A stretch of DNA of 64,000 nt from Actomonas aquatica (lineage in GTDB: Bacteria; Verrucomicrobiota; Verrucomicrobiia; Opitutales; Opitutaceae). Of this stretch, positions 35,527 to 43,137 are shown one piece after another (within the stretch, counting starts at the first letter, position 1; each line of letters begins with the position of its first letter). Below the pieces are notes generated by a model, which was given only the letters and a program-made list of their open reading frames with translations, did no database searches and was not told the DNA's origin. Location of the stretch: positions 4,894,001 to 4,958,000 of the forward strand of contig NZ_CP139781.1 in NCBI RefSeq assembly GCF_019679435.2. Reading direction: 5' to 3'. A program made the position numbers and the translations under genes.

Positions 35527-38283
35527 ATGTCTGCTCGCACCAATCACCCCCTACGCGAAGAAGGCTTCCGGGCTCTCCGGGAGGAGTTGCACCTCTTGAC
35601 CAATGGTTTTGCCGCCGTCCTGCGCCGGATGGGCGAGACGGAACTCGCCGATGTCCTACCCTGGGTCGGCGCCAAGGCCGAGCAGGCGGGCGACTTCAAA
35701 CGCTCCCTCGGGCAGGCGTATTCGATCGCCTTCCAGCTGCTCAACATCGTCGAGGAGCGCACGGCGGCCCGCGTGCGGCGGCGGCGCGAGATCAAGTCGG
35801 GTCCGCAGGCCGAGAAGGGCCTCTGGGCTGACAACCTCGCCCACCTCTGCGACCTCGGACTCAACGAGGACCAGATCCTCGAAGTGCTGCGCGATGTGAC
35901 GGTCGAGCCCGTGCTCACCGCCCACCCGACCGAAGCCAAACGCGCCACCGTGCGTGAGCTGCACAAGGAAATCTACCGTCTGATCAACGCCCACGAGAAC
36001 ACCGACTACACCCCGCGGGAGTTGGCGCGGTTGCGGCACCACATTGAGACGCGCCTCGAGAGCCTGTGGCGCACCGGCGAGATCCAGGTAACCCGACCGA
36101 CCATCGAGGCCGAGTTGGACAACGCGCTGCACTACCTGCGCGACATTTTTCCGGAGGCGGTGAAACGCAGTCACGTGCACCTGCGCGAGGCGTGGAGCAC
36201 GCACGGTTTTGATGCCGACCGGTTGGCGGAAGCGGGCAGCTTTGTGCGATTCGGCACGTGGATCGGCGGCGACCGCGACGGGCATCCGTTTGTGACGGCC
36301 GACGTCACGCGCTCGTCGCTTTCGCAGCTTCGCCACAACGCTCTGCGCGTGCATCGCCGCGGCTTGGAAACCTTGGCCACCGACCTGCCGTTGAGCTCAC
36401 TCTTTCAGGCCCCGCCGGCCCCGCTGGCGTCGATGATCAAACGTATTGAGCGCGAGTTGAAGGCGGCGCCGACGGCCGAGGTCGAAGCGATCCGTGACCG
36501 CGATCGGGAGGAGCCGTGGCGCCGCGCGACTTATCTCATGCGGGAGAAAGTCCTGCAGGCGATGGCGGATCCGGATGCGCCGGGCGCCTACCAGAAGCCG
36601 GCCGAACTCGATGCCGATTTGCAGGTGTTGGCCGAAGCACTCACCGAGATCGGCGCGGCTGCGCTGGCCCGCGATTACATCGAGCCGCTGCGCTGCCAGC
36701 TGCAGGTGTTTGGGTTTCATCTGGCGACGCTCGACGTGCGCCAGAACTCCGCCTTCCACGAGAAGGCGCTGGGGCAATTGCTGGAGGCCGCGGGCGTCGT
36801 CAAAGCCGCCGAGTTTGCGGCGTGGGACCGCCCGCAAAAACGTGCGTTGCTCGATCGCGAACTGGCGTCACCGCGCCCCTTTCTGGCCGATGGGGCGAAG
36901 GTGGGCAGCGAAGCCGAAGCGGTGCTCTCCTGCTACCGGGTGCTGGCGGCGCATGTCGCCCGTCACGGGCGCGACGGACTGGGCGCGCTCATCGTGTCGA
37001 TGACGCGCTGCACCGAGGATCTGCTCACGGTTTACATGCTGGCCCGCGAGGTGGGACTGGCGCAATGGGAGGACGGCCAGCTGCGCTGTCCGCTGCCGGT
37101 GGTGCCGCTCTTCGAAACCATGGGCGACCTCGAAGCCGGACCGGGTATCGTATCCGATTTTCTGGGACACCCGGTTACGCGGCACAGTCTGGGTTTGGAC
37201 GTCGCGGGCGAAACCGCCCCCGCGCGGCCGATCTTCCAGATGATGGTGGGTTACTCCGACTCCAACAAGGACTGCGGCATTTTCGCGAGTCAGTGGGCGT
37301 TGCATCGCGCGCAGCACGAGCTCGCGCAGGTGACGCAGGCGATGGGCGCGAACCCGGTGTTTTTCCACGGTCGCGGTGGCACGGTGGGGCGCGGCGCGGG
37401 ACCGACGCATTGGTTCATGGAAGCGTTGCCGGCGGGCTCGCTGCACGGCTGTTTGCGCATGACCGAGCAGGGTGAAACCATCGCGCAGAAATACGCGCAC
37501 CAAAGCTCGGCGGTTTACAACGTGGAGTTGCTCATGGCCTCGGCGACGGCGACGACGGCGGCGCATCGTTTTGGCGCGGATCGCGACGAATCGCTGTGGC
37601 CGCTGCTCGATCAAGTGGCGGGCCGGAGCCGCGATGCGTATCGTGAGCTGCTGCATGCGCCGGACTTCATCGCGTTTTATCGTGAAGCCACGCCGATCGA
37701 TGCGCTCGAAAATGCGCGCATCGGTTCGCGGCCCTCGCGGCGCACCGGGCAAGCTTCGCTGGATGATCTGCGTGCGATTCCGTGGGTGTTTTCGTGGACG
37801 CAAAGTCGGTTTTATCTGCCGGGGTGGTTTGGCGCCGGCTCGGCGTTGGAGCGACTGCAGGCGGAGGACCCCAAAGGTTTTAAGCAGCTGTGCAAAGCGG
37901 CGCGCGCGATGCCGTTCCTGCGCTACGTGCTGACCAACATCGAAAGCTCGGTGGCGAGCGCGAATGTGGAGATCATGGAAAGCTACGCCGCGCTGGTGAG
38001 TGATGCGGCGGTGCGCGAACGCTTCATGAATGTGATCCGCGGCGAGTATGATCGCACGCGCAACATGATGAAGGAGATCTTCCGCGGCACCTTTGAGGAG
38101 CGCCGACCGCGGCTGGCGTTTACCTTACAGATTCGCGAGGAGGCGTTGGTCCAACTGCACCGTCAGCAAGTGAACCTGCTCAAGGAATGGCGGGCGCTGA
38201 AAGGCCTCGAAGCCGAAGCGCTGCTGCCGGACCTGTTGCTCTCGATCAACGCGATCGCCAGCGGCCTGCGCACGACGGGCTGA
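35527..38283 (+). CDS. ppc: Phosphoenolpyruvate carboxylase
   Basis: 918 residues from the ATG at 35527; an ATG at 35515 is also possible. Catalytic motifs are all present: VLTAHPTEAKR (His133), GGDRDGHPFVT, FHGRGGTVGRGAGPTH, QSRFYLPGWFGAGSAL, and the C-terminus LLLSINAIASGLRTTG with the terminal Gly involved in regulation and catalysis (usually NTG). The enzyme forms oxaloacetate from PEP and bicarbonate to refill the TCA cycle. Length is standard. It is divergent from the GH9 gene and convergent with modB. Confidence 0.97.
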   Translation: MSARTNHPLREEGFRALREELHLLTNGFAAVLRRMGETELADVLPWVGAKAEQAGDFKRSLGQAYSIAFQLLNIVEERTAARVRRRREIKSGPQAEKGLWADNLAHLCDLGLNEDQILEVLRDVTVEPVLTAHPTEAKRATVRELHKEIYRLINAHENTDYTPRELARLRHHIETRLESLWRTGEIQVTRPTIEAELDNALHYLRDIFPEAVKRSHVHLREAWSTHGFDADRLAEAGSFVRFGTWIGGDRDGHPFVTADVTRSSLSQLRHNALRVHRRGLETLATDLPLSSLFQAPPAPLASMIKRIERELKAAPTAEVEAIRDRDREEPWRRATYLMREKVLQAMADPDAPGAYQKPAELDADLQVLAEALTEIGAAALARDYIEPLRCQLQVFGFHLATLDVRQNSAFHEKALGQLLEAAGVVKAAEFAAWDRPQKRALLDRELASPRPFLADGAKVGSEAEAVLSCYRVLAAHVARHGRDGLGALIVSMTRCTEDLLTVYMLAREVGLAQWEDGQLRCPLPVVPLFETMGDLEAGPGIVSDFLGHPVTRHSLGLDVAGETAPARPIFQMMVGYSDSNKDCGIFASQWALHRAQHELAQVTQAMGANPVFFHGRGGTVGRGAGPTHWFMEALPAGSLHGCLRMTEQGETIAQKYAHQSSAVYNVELLMASATATTAAHRFGADRDESLWPLLDQVAGRSRDAYRELLHAPDFIAFYREATPIDALENARIGSRPSRRTGQASLDDLRAIPWVFSWTQSRFYLPGWFGAGSALERLQAEDPKGFKQLCKAARAMPFLRYVLTNIESSVASANVEIMESYAALVSDAAVRERFMNVIRGEYDRTRNMMKEIFRGTFEERRPRLAFTLQIREEALVQLHRQQVNLLKEWRALKGLEAEALLPDLLLSINAIASGLRTTG

Positions 38284-38307
38284 GGGTGGAGGATTTTCTT
38301 TTTACAG

Positions 38308-38336
38308 GAGGTAAGGTAGCAAAGAAAGCAAAGGTC
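38308..38336. repeat. Single arm of a GGAGGTAAGG-type repeat
   Basis: GGAGGTAAGGTAGCAAAGAA and the following AGCAAAGG form a purine-rich stretch that looks like one arm of a long palindromic repeat. No inverted partner is nearby. It is directly followed by a hairpin module at 38354. Confidence 0.35.
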
Positions 38337-38353
38337 CCGGCGGGCCACTTCTC

Positions 38354-38402
38354 TGTAGCCAGTCTCGTTGAGGCCGGGCCGGGGTTAATGACCCCGACTA
38401 CA
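38354..38402. repeat. Solitary A-type double-hairpin module
   Basis: Starts with TGTAGCC and ends with CTACA, 49 bases, the same length and frame as the A modules in the arrays. The stems are diverged: GCCGGGCCGGGG is retained but the first stem is imperfect and the second reads GGGGT-TAATG-ACCCC. It lies between the convergent ends of ppc and modB. Confidence 0.75.
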
Positions 38403-38433
38403 ACATTGAACGATTTTCGCCGCGCGAACGCCT

Positions 38434-39135
38434 TCAGTAGGTTCGGCGTCGTTGCAGAACGGATACGATGACCAGGAGGACGAAGGAGAGGACGAGCAGC
38501 GTCGCGGCGAAGGCGTGGGCGGACGGGTAGTCGAGCTTTTGCACTTCGTCGTAGAGGGCGATGCTGGCCACGCGGGTTTCGCCGGCGATGGAGCCGCCGA
38601 TCATGAGCACGACGCCAAATTCGCCGAGCGTGTGCGCGAAGCCCAGCGTGAGTCCCGCACCGATGCCGCGGCGGGCGAGGGGCAGGTGCACCCGCCACCA
38701 GGTGCGCCAGGCGGTCGCGCCGCTGGCCCGACTGGCGTCGAGCAACTCCGTGGGCACCGCGCGCAGGGCGGCTTGAAAAGGCTGCACCGCGAAGGGCAGC
38801 GAATACACCACCGAGGCCAGCACGAGGCCTTCGAAGGTGAAGGAGAGCGGCTCGCCGGTGAGTGCGACCCACCAACTGCCGGGCGGGTGTTGGGGCGAAA
38901 ACGCGACCAATAGGTAGAAGCCGATTACGGTCGGTGGCAGCACGATGGGCAGCGTGACCAGCGCTTCGAAGATCGGCACCAGGCGGTTGCGGGTGGAGTT
39001 GAGCCAATGCGCCAAGGGCAGGCCGAGCAGAGCGAGGAAACCGGTCGTGACTGCGGCGAGTTTGAGCGTGAGACCGAGCGCCTGCCAGAGTGGCGGCGAC
39101 AGCCAAAGGGTGCTCAACACGGCGGTGGATTCCAT
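38434..39135 (-). CDS. modB: Molybdate ABC transporter permease
   Basis: 233 residues from the ATG at 39135 (a GTG at 39138 adds one residue). Five or so membrane helices and the ABC permease loop DASRASGATAWRTWWRVHLPLA are present, as are LPIVLPPTVIGFYLL and LGEFGVVLMIGGSIAGETR, which are diagnostic for ModB. It follows modA by 27 bases. No modC ATPase gene is present on either side, so the ATPase must be encoded elsewhere. Confidence 0.93.
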   Translation of the reverse strand: MESTAVLSTLWLSPPLWQALGLTLKLAAVTTGFLALLGLPLAHWLNSTRNRLVPIFEALVTLPIVLPPTVIGFYLLVAFSPQHPPGSWWVALTGEPLSFTFEGLVLASVVYSLPFAVQPFQAALRAVPTELLDASRASGATAWRTWWRVHLPLARRGIGAGLTLGFAHTLGEFGVVLMIGGSIAGETRVASIALYDEVQKLDYPSAHAFAATLLVLSFVLLVIVSVLQRRRTY

Positions 39136-39162
39136 CACACGCTCAGTGAGCGGGTTTTGTGC

Positions 39163-39966
39163 CTAGTCGTCGATGCCGGGATTGGTTGCCGGTGGCGCGG
39201 GCGGAGGGGCGTAGCCGTGTTGCTGCAGCAAAGTCTGAGCGGGTGGGCTGAGTAGCCAGTCGAGAAACACTTGCGCATCCTCGCGGGACGAGGCGCGGTG
39301 CAGGATAACGGCAGTGTGATTCAGTGCTTCGGTTTCGACGGTGAGCACCAAGCAATCGGCGGGGGAGTCGACGGCGTTGCCAACGAGTAGAGAGAGCGCG
39401 ACGAAACCGTAGTCGGCGTTGCCGCTGGCGACGAAGTGCAGAGTTTGCGCGACGTTTTCGCCGGTGACGAGGCGGGGCTGTAGCGCATCCCAGAGCTCGG
39501 CCTCGCGCAGGAGTTGACGAGCGGCGCGGCCGAAGGGGGCGGTGTCGGGTTGGGCGATGGCGATGCGACGCACGGCGGGGTCGAGCAGGGCTTGTGTCCA
39601 GTCGGCGGGAGCGCCGTGAGGGGTGGGCCAGAGCACCAGTTGGCCGGTGGCAAAGGGGATCACGCTGTCGGCGGTGGCGTCGCCGCTGGCGACGAGCGTG
39701 GCCGGGTGGTCGGGGTCGGCCGCGAGGAAGACATCGAAGGGCGCACCGTGGCGAATCTGGGCGACGAGGTTGCCGGTGGCGCCGAAGGAGGCGCGCAGAT
39801 CGAGCTCGGGGTGGGCGGCCTCAAAGGCGGCTTCGAGCGGCGCCATGACGCGAGTCATGTTGGCGGCGGCGGCGACGCGGAGGGGGCGGGGACTGGCGGC
39901 CAGAGTGCTGAGCGCGAGCAGGCCAAGCAACCCGCTGCCAACGATCACACGGCGGACCCGACTCAT
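39163..39966 (-). CDS. modA: Molybdate-binding periplasmic protein
   Basis: 267 residues. A signal peptide (VGSGLLGLLALSTLAASP) is followed by LRVAAAANMTRVMAPL, SFGATGNLVAQIRHGAPFDVFLAAD and PFATGQLVLWP, standard ModA motifs; the Ser, Asn and Thr residues in these bind the oxyanion. The C-terminus ends in a Pro-rich tail (PPPAPPATNPGIDD). Its start codon overlaps the stop of the upstream PhoD-like gene (ATGA), indicating co-transcription. Confidence 0.94.
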   Translation of the reverse strand: MSRVRRVIVGSGLLGLLALSTLAASPRPLRVAAAANMTRVMAPLEAAFEAAHPELDLRASFGATGNLVAQIRHGAPFDVFLAADPDHPATLVASGDATADSVIPFATGQLVLWPTPHGAPADWTQALLDPAVRRIAIAQPDTAPFGRAARQLLREAELWDALQPRLVTGENVAQTLHFVASGNADYGFVALSLLVGNAVDSPADCLVLTVETEALNHTAVILHRASSREDAQVFLDWLLSPPAQTLLQQHGYAPPPAPPATNPGIDD

Positions 39967-41285
39967 GGCAGGGAGGGGACGCGGAAGGTGACCGCGGTGC
40001 GCAGCTTCTCGCGGCTGTGTTGGTTCATGCCAATGAAGGTGGCGGTGATCGACAGGCGCTCATCTGCGATGTCGATGAGCCCAAAAAACTCTTCGGTGGG
40101 GTCGGGCTCGATGGGGCCTTGGGTCCAGTCGCCGGAGGTGGGTGAGGTGGGGCGCAGGTCGATGTCGCCGACTTGAAACTCCGGCAGCACGAAGGGGGTG
40201 CTGCCGCCGGATTGGGCGGCGAGGGCGCCGGCGTTGGCGCTCACCCAGATGACGCGGTCGATTGCGTTGGCAATGAGCCAGTCCTTGAGGGCGGCTTTTT
40301 CGGCGGGGAAATTGGCCCAGGATTCGACTGCCGGGTCTTCGGCGTTGGCGGCGTCGGCATGCCACGGGACCGATGATAACACGAGCGTGAGGGCGTGGGT
40401 TTGTTGGGCGGCGGCGAGCTCACGACGTAGCCAATCGTTTTGCCAGAGACCGAGCATGGTGCGGGTCGCGGGGTCGCCGGTCGACTCGCGGGCCGAGCGG
40501 GTATCGAGCACCAGCACGCGCACCCGACCGATGGAGAAGGCCTGCGCGACGGGACGCTCGTTGAGTGGGGTATCGCCGAAGAGCGCGCTGCTGTCGGCCG
40601 GGAAGGGATGGTGGGGCGTGAGTTGGCGGAAAGCGTTTTGGGCTGAACGACCGGAGGTGGCGCCGCGCTCGCCGTAGTCGAAACGATCCCACGTGTAGAC
40701 CAGCGGCACACGACGCACGAGTTCGGCGCGGGCGAAGGAGTCGAGCGAGGCGAGGTAGGCCTTGGTAAAGTGGGCGGGGTCGTCGGCCTGTGGGGTGGCG
40801 TTGTGCAGGTTGCCCAGCTGCACGAAGAAGAGCGGTTTTTGGTAACCGATCTCAGCGAGTCCTCCGGCCTCGGAATCAGCCTCGGAGCCGCCGGCGACGG
40901 CGAAACGGAAGGACGTGGGTTGGCCTTCGAGCGGGAAGGTGCGCAGCTCGCCGATGCGTTCGTATTCGCGTTGGTTACCGGCCCGCACGCGGTAGTAATA
41001 AAGCGTGTCGGGCTCGAGGTTATACAGCTTGTAGCGAGTGAGCAGGGGGATGTCCTGCGGGCGCCGCGGCTGTTCCGGCACGGAGGTGAAGCGCGTGAAG
41101 TCGCGCACCTTGCTGATCTCGAGACTGGTGAGGCGCGACTCGAAGAGCACGAGGTTCACCTCGGCCGAGTAGGGAGTGATCGCTCCGCTCCACGGACCAC
41201 GGGCGACGAGTTGGGCGAAGCTCGGGGTGGCGCTCAGCAGGCACAGGCCCACGAAGGCGAGGAGTGGCAGCATGCGGCGGCGCAT
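39963..41285 (-). CDS. PhoD-like phosphatase family protein
   Basis: 440 residues from the ATG at 41285; the frame upstream is open but basic and unlikely. The signal peptide (LLAFVGLCLLSATPSFAQ) precedes an N-terminal fibronectin-like domain (ARGPWSGAITPYSAEVNL to YYYRVRAG), as in alkaline phosphatase D proteins. The metallophosphatase-like part is recognisable (FFVQLGNLHN, YTWDRFDYG, VLDTRSARES, LVLSSVPWH) but several metal ligands look altered: where PhoD has a GD..Y pair it has LGNLHN, and the usual GDRH near the end reads VSANAG. Catalysis is therefore doubtful. It overlaps modA by four bases. Confidence 0.75.
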   Translation of the reverse strand: MRRRMLPLLAFVGLCLLSATPSFAQLVARGPWSGAITPYSAEVNLVLFESRLTSLEISKVRDFTRFTSVPEQPRRPQDIPLLTRYKLYNLEPDTLYYYRVRAGNQREYERIGELRTFPLEGQPTSFRFAVAGGSEADSEAGGLAEIGYQKPLFFVQLGNLHNATPQADDPAHFTKAYLASLDSFARAELVRRVPLVYTWDRFDYGERGATSGRSAQNAFRQLTPHHPFPADSSALFGDTPLNERPVAQAFSIGRVRVLVLDTRSARESTGDPATRTMLGLWQNDWLRRELAAAQQTHALTLVLSSVPWHADAANAEDPAVESWANFPAEKAALKDWLIANAIDRVIWVSANAGALAAQSGGSTPFVLPEFQVGDIDLRPTSPTSGDWTQGPIEPDPTEEFFGLIDIADERLSITATFIGMNQHSREKLRTAVTFRVPSLP

Positions 41286-41397
41286 GGTGGAGGCGGGACG
41301 GCGAATCGAGTCGAGGAAGGGAAAGGGCTCGCGCGACGACGCTATGGTGTGGTGGCACCGGCGGTCGCGCGAGCGGAGTGGTGGGCGTGAAACCGGC

Positions 41398-41748
41398 TTA
41401 GAACGGCGGTTCCTCGTCCATGTTCCCGGCATCCATCTCGGGCTCGCGCAGGGGAGGACCGTCGTCGGGACCGGATGCGCTGGCGCCGCCGGACTCGATT
41501 TTCCAAGCGTTGAGATTCACGTAGTAGTTTTCCTTCCACTCGCGGCCGCGGATGTCGAAGGACACTTTGATTTCGTCGCCGACCTTGAGCGGATCGAGGA
41601 GGTTGGTCTTGTCCTTGACGGTCTCGAACTTGATGTCCTGCGGGAAGCGACCGTCGGGGACCGTCAGCACAAACTCCCGCTTGTTGAAGCCGCTGCCAAA
41701 GGTCTGCTCGTCGAAGATTTTTTTAATGGTTCCGGAGATTTCGAACAT
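41398..41748 (-). CDS. DUF3127 family protein
   Basis: 116 residues from the ATG at 41748. The core FEISGTIKKIFDEQTFGSGF and KREFVLTV, DGRFPQDIKFE, WKENYYVNLNAWKIE matches DUF3127, an OB-like single-strand-binding type fold mostly seen in Bacteroidota and Verrucomicrobiota. The C-terminal tail is acidic and disordered (EPEMDAGNMDEEPPF), resembling the acidic tip of SSB proteins. The function is not known. Confidence 0.85.
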   Translation of the reverse strand: MFEISGTIKKIFDEQTFGSGFNKREFVLTVPDGRFPQDIKFETVKDKTNLLDPLKVGDEIKVSFDIRGREWKENYYVNLNAWKIESGGASASGPDDGPPLREPEMDAGNMDEEPPF

Positions 41749-41825
41749 GAGGCCCACAACGTGAAAGCGGGGCGGGCGCTCGGCCAGAACGCATTTGGCG
41801 TTTTTTTGGCTTTCCCGGATACGCC

Positions 41826-43004
41826 CTATGGAACGCGCTGTTCGCGGGCCTGCTCGGTGAGTTGGTCCACGATCAGGTGGCCGGCGATCGCTACGACCAC
41901 GACGTAGAGCACGACAAACAGCGTCTTGCGCAGCTGGCTTTCGTCGGCCCGCGGGGAGGACACCTTGCTACTATGATGGCGCACCCAACGGCGGACACCG
42001 CGACGTCGTCGCCGACGCGGCGGAGTCGTCCCAGCGGCGGTCGAGTCCGGTCTCTCTGCGGTCGAGGACGATGATTCGGCGGTCGAGGTGGAGGCGCCTT
42101 CGGGCTCAGGATAGGGGAGCAGCAGCGGCGCCCCGTCGTAGGTGGTGTGGATCAACGCGGGGCCGTCGGTCGGCGCGGCGATCTGTTGCAGAATCCAGGA
42201 ATCGAGGGAAGCGGGGTGGTGGGTCCCGGGGGCGGCGATGGGCGGAGCCCACGTGATCATGTTGACCACCCGGGCAATTTGGGCGGTGAGCGGACCGAGG
42301 CGGGGGCCCAGTCCGAGGATCGCCAGAACCTGGCCGTCCGTATGATGGCCGAGTGACATGCGCAAGGGGGCCACCAGATCGTCGAGGATGGTGGAGGGGA
42401 ATTCCGTCCAATCAAAATCCTCGTTGAACATCAGGTCGAAGGCCGAGCTGCGAAAGTGGAGATCGAGGTCGCGCTGGACCAAGTCGATGAGCCGGTTGAT
42501 GCCCGTGGGCACCTCCTCGAGATGCACGCGGCCGTCGGGGCAGAGTTTCACCAGTTGCGAATCGTCGAGTCCCAGCGCCCATAACCAGATCGGGCGGCCA
42601 GCGTCCATCGCCTGTTGCCGGAGGGAGATGGCGGTGGCGAGCCAAAGCGGGGACGCGTGGGCGGCTCCGGCCCGCATGGCGTCAACGTCGGCGGACGGAG
42701 CGACACAGTTGAGCCACTCGCCGAACCCGGTGAGACGAGCAGAGGCCACGCTCATCGTGGTGGAAGAGGTGCGGCGCAAGTCACTGAGCGTCAGGCGATC
42801 GCGCCCGGTATCGACCAGGAGCGGACAGTCGGCGGGCACGGTCGTCGGCGCCGGCGCGGACGGGTCACTAACGGGAGGTGGGGCCGGTTCCAGCCGCAGG
42901 GGGCCGCGGCCGAGGGCGGGGTCAATGGCTTCGTCGCTCAGATAGCACCGGGTGGTCGGAGTGTGGAGCCCGAGGGCAAGACGTTGACTGGGTTCGGACG
43001 TCAT
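41826..43004 (-). CDS. C-terminally anchored protein of unknown function
   Basis: 392 residues. About 320 residues of soluble sequence with a Pro-rich patch (RLEPAPPPVSDPSAPAPT) are followed by a Ser/Thr-rich linker, a very basic block (PPRRRRRRGVRRWVRHH) and one membrane helix near the end (TLFVVLYVVVVAIAGHLIV). No known domain was recognised. It is divergent from the giant coiled-coil gene with only 133 bases between the two starts, suggesting a shared control region and possibly a shared role. It heads a run of same-strand genes through modB. Confidence 0.65.
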   Translation of the reverse strand: MTSEPSQRLALGLHTPTTRCYLSDEAIDPALGRGPLRLEPAPPPVSDPSAPAPTTVPADCPLLVDTGRDRLTLSDLRRTSSTTMSVASARLTGFGEWLNCVAPSADVDAMRAGAAHASPLWLATAISLRQQAMDAGRPIWLWALGLDDSQLVKLCPDGRVHLEEVPTGINRLIDLVQRDLDLHFRSSAFDLMFNEDFDWTEFPSTILDDLVAPLRMSLGHHTDGQVLAILGLGPRLGPLTAQIARVVNMITWAPPIAAPGTHHPASLDSWILQQIAAPTDGPALIHTTYDGAPLLLPYPEPEGASTSTAESSSSTAERPDSTAAGTTPPRRRRRRGVRRWVRHHSSKVSSPRADESQLRKTLFVVLYVVVVAIAGHLIVDQLTEQAREQRVP

Positions 43005-43137
43005 TGGAGCGGTGCGGCGTTCACTGCAGGAGGGGGCGGGGGGCGTCGCAAGCGAAATGGCTAGGTAGAATCACGCAATTTGCATTATGAGCTTCGCCTC
43101 CGGTCGTCTAGGGTGAAATAACTACTCCCTCGTTTCG

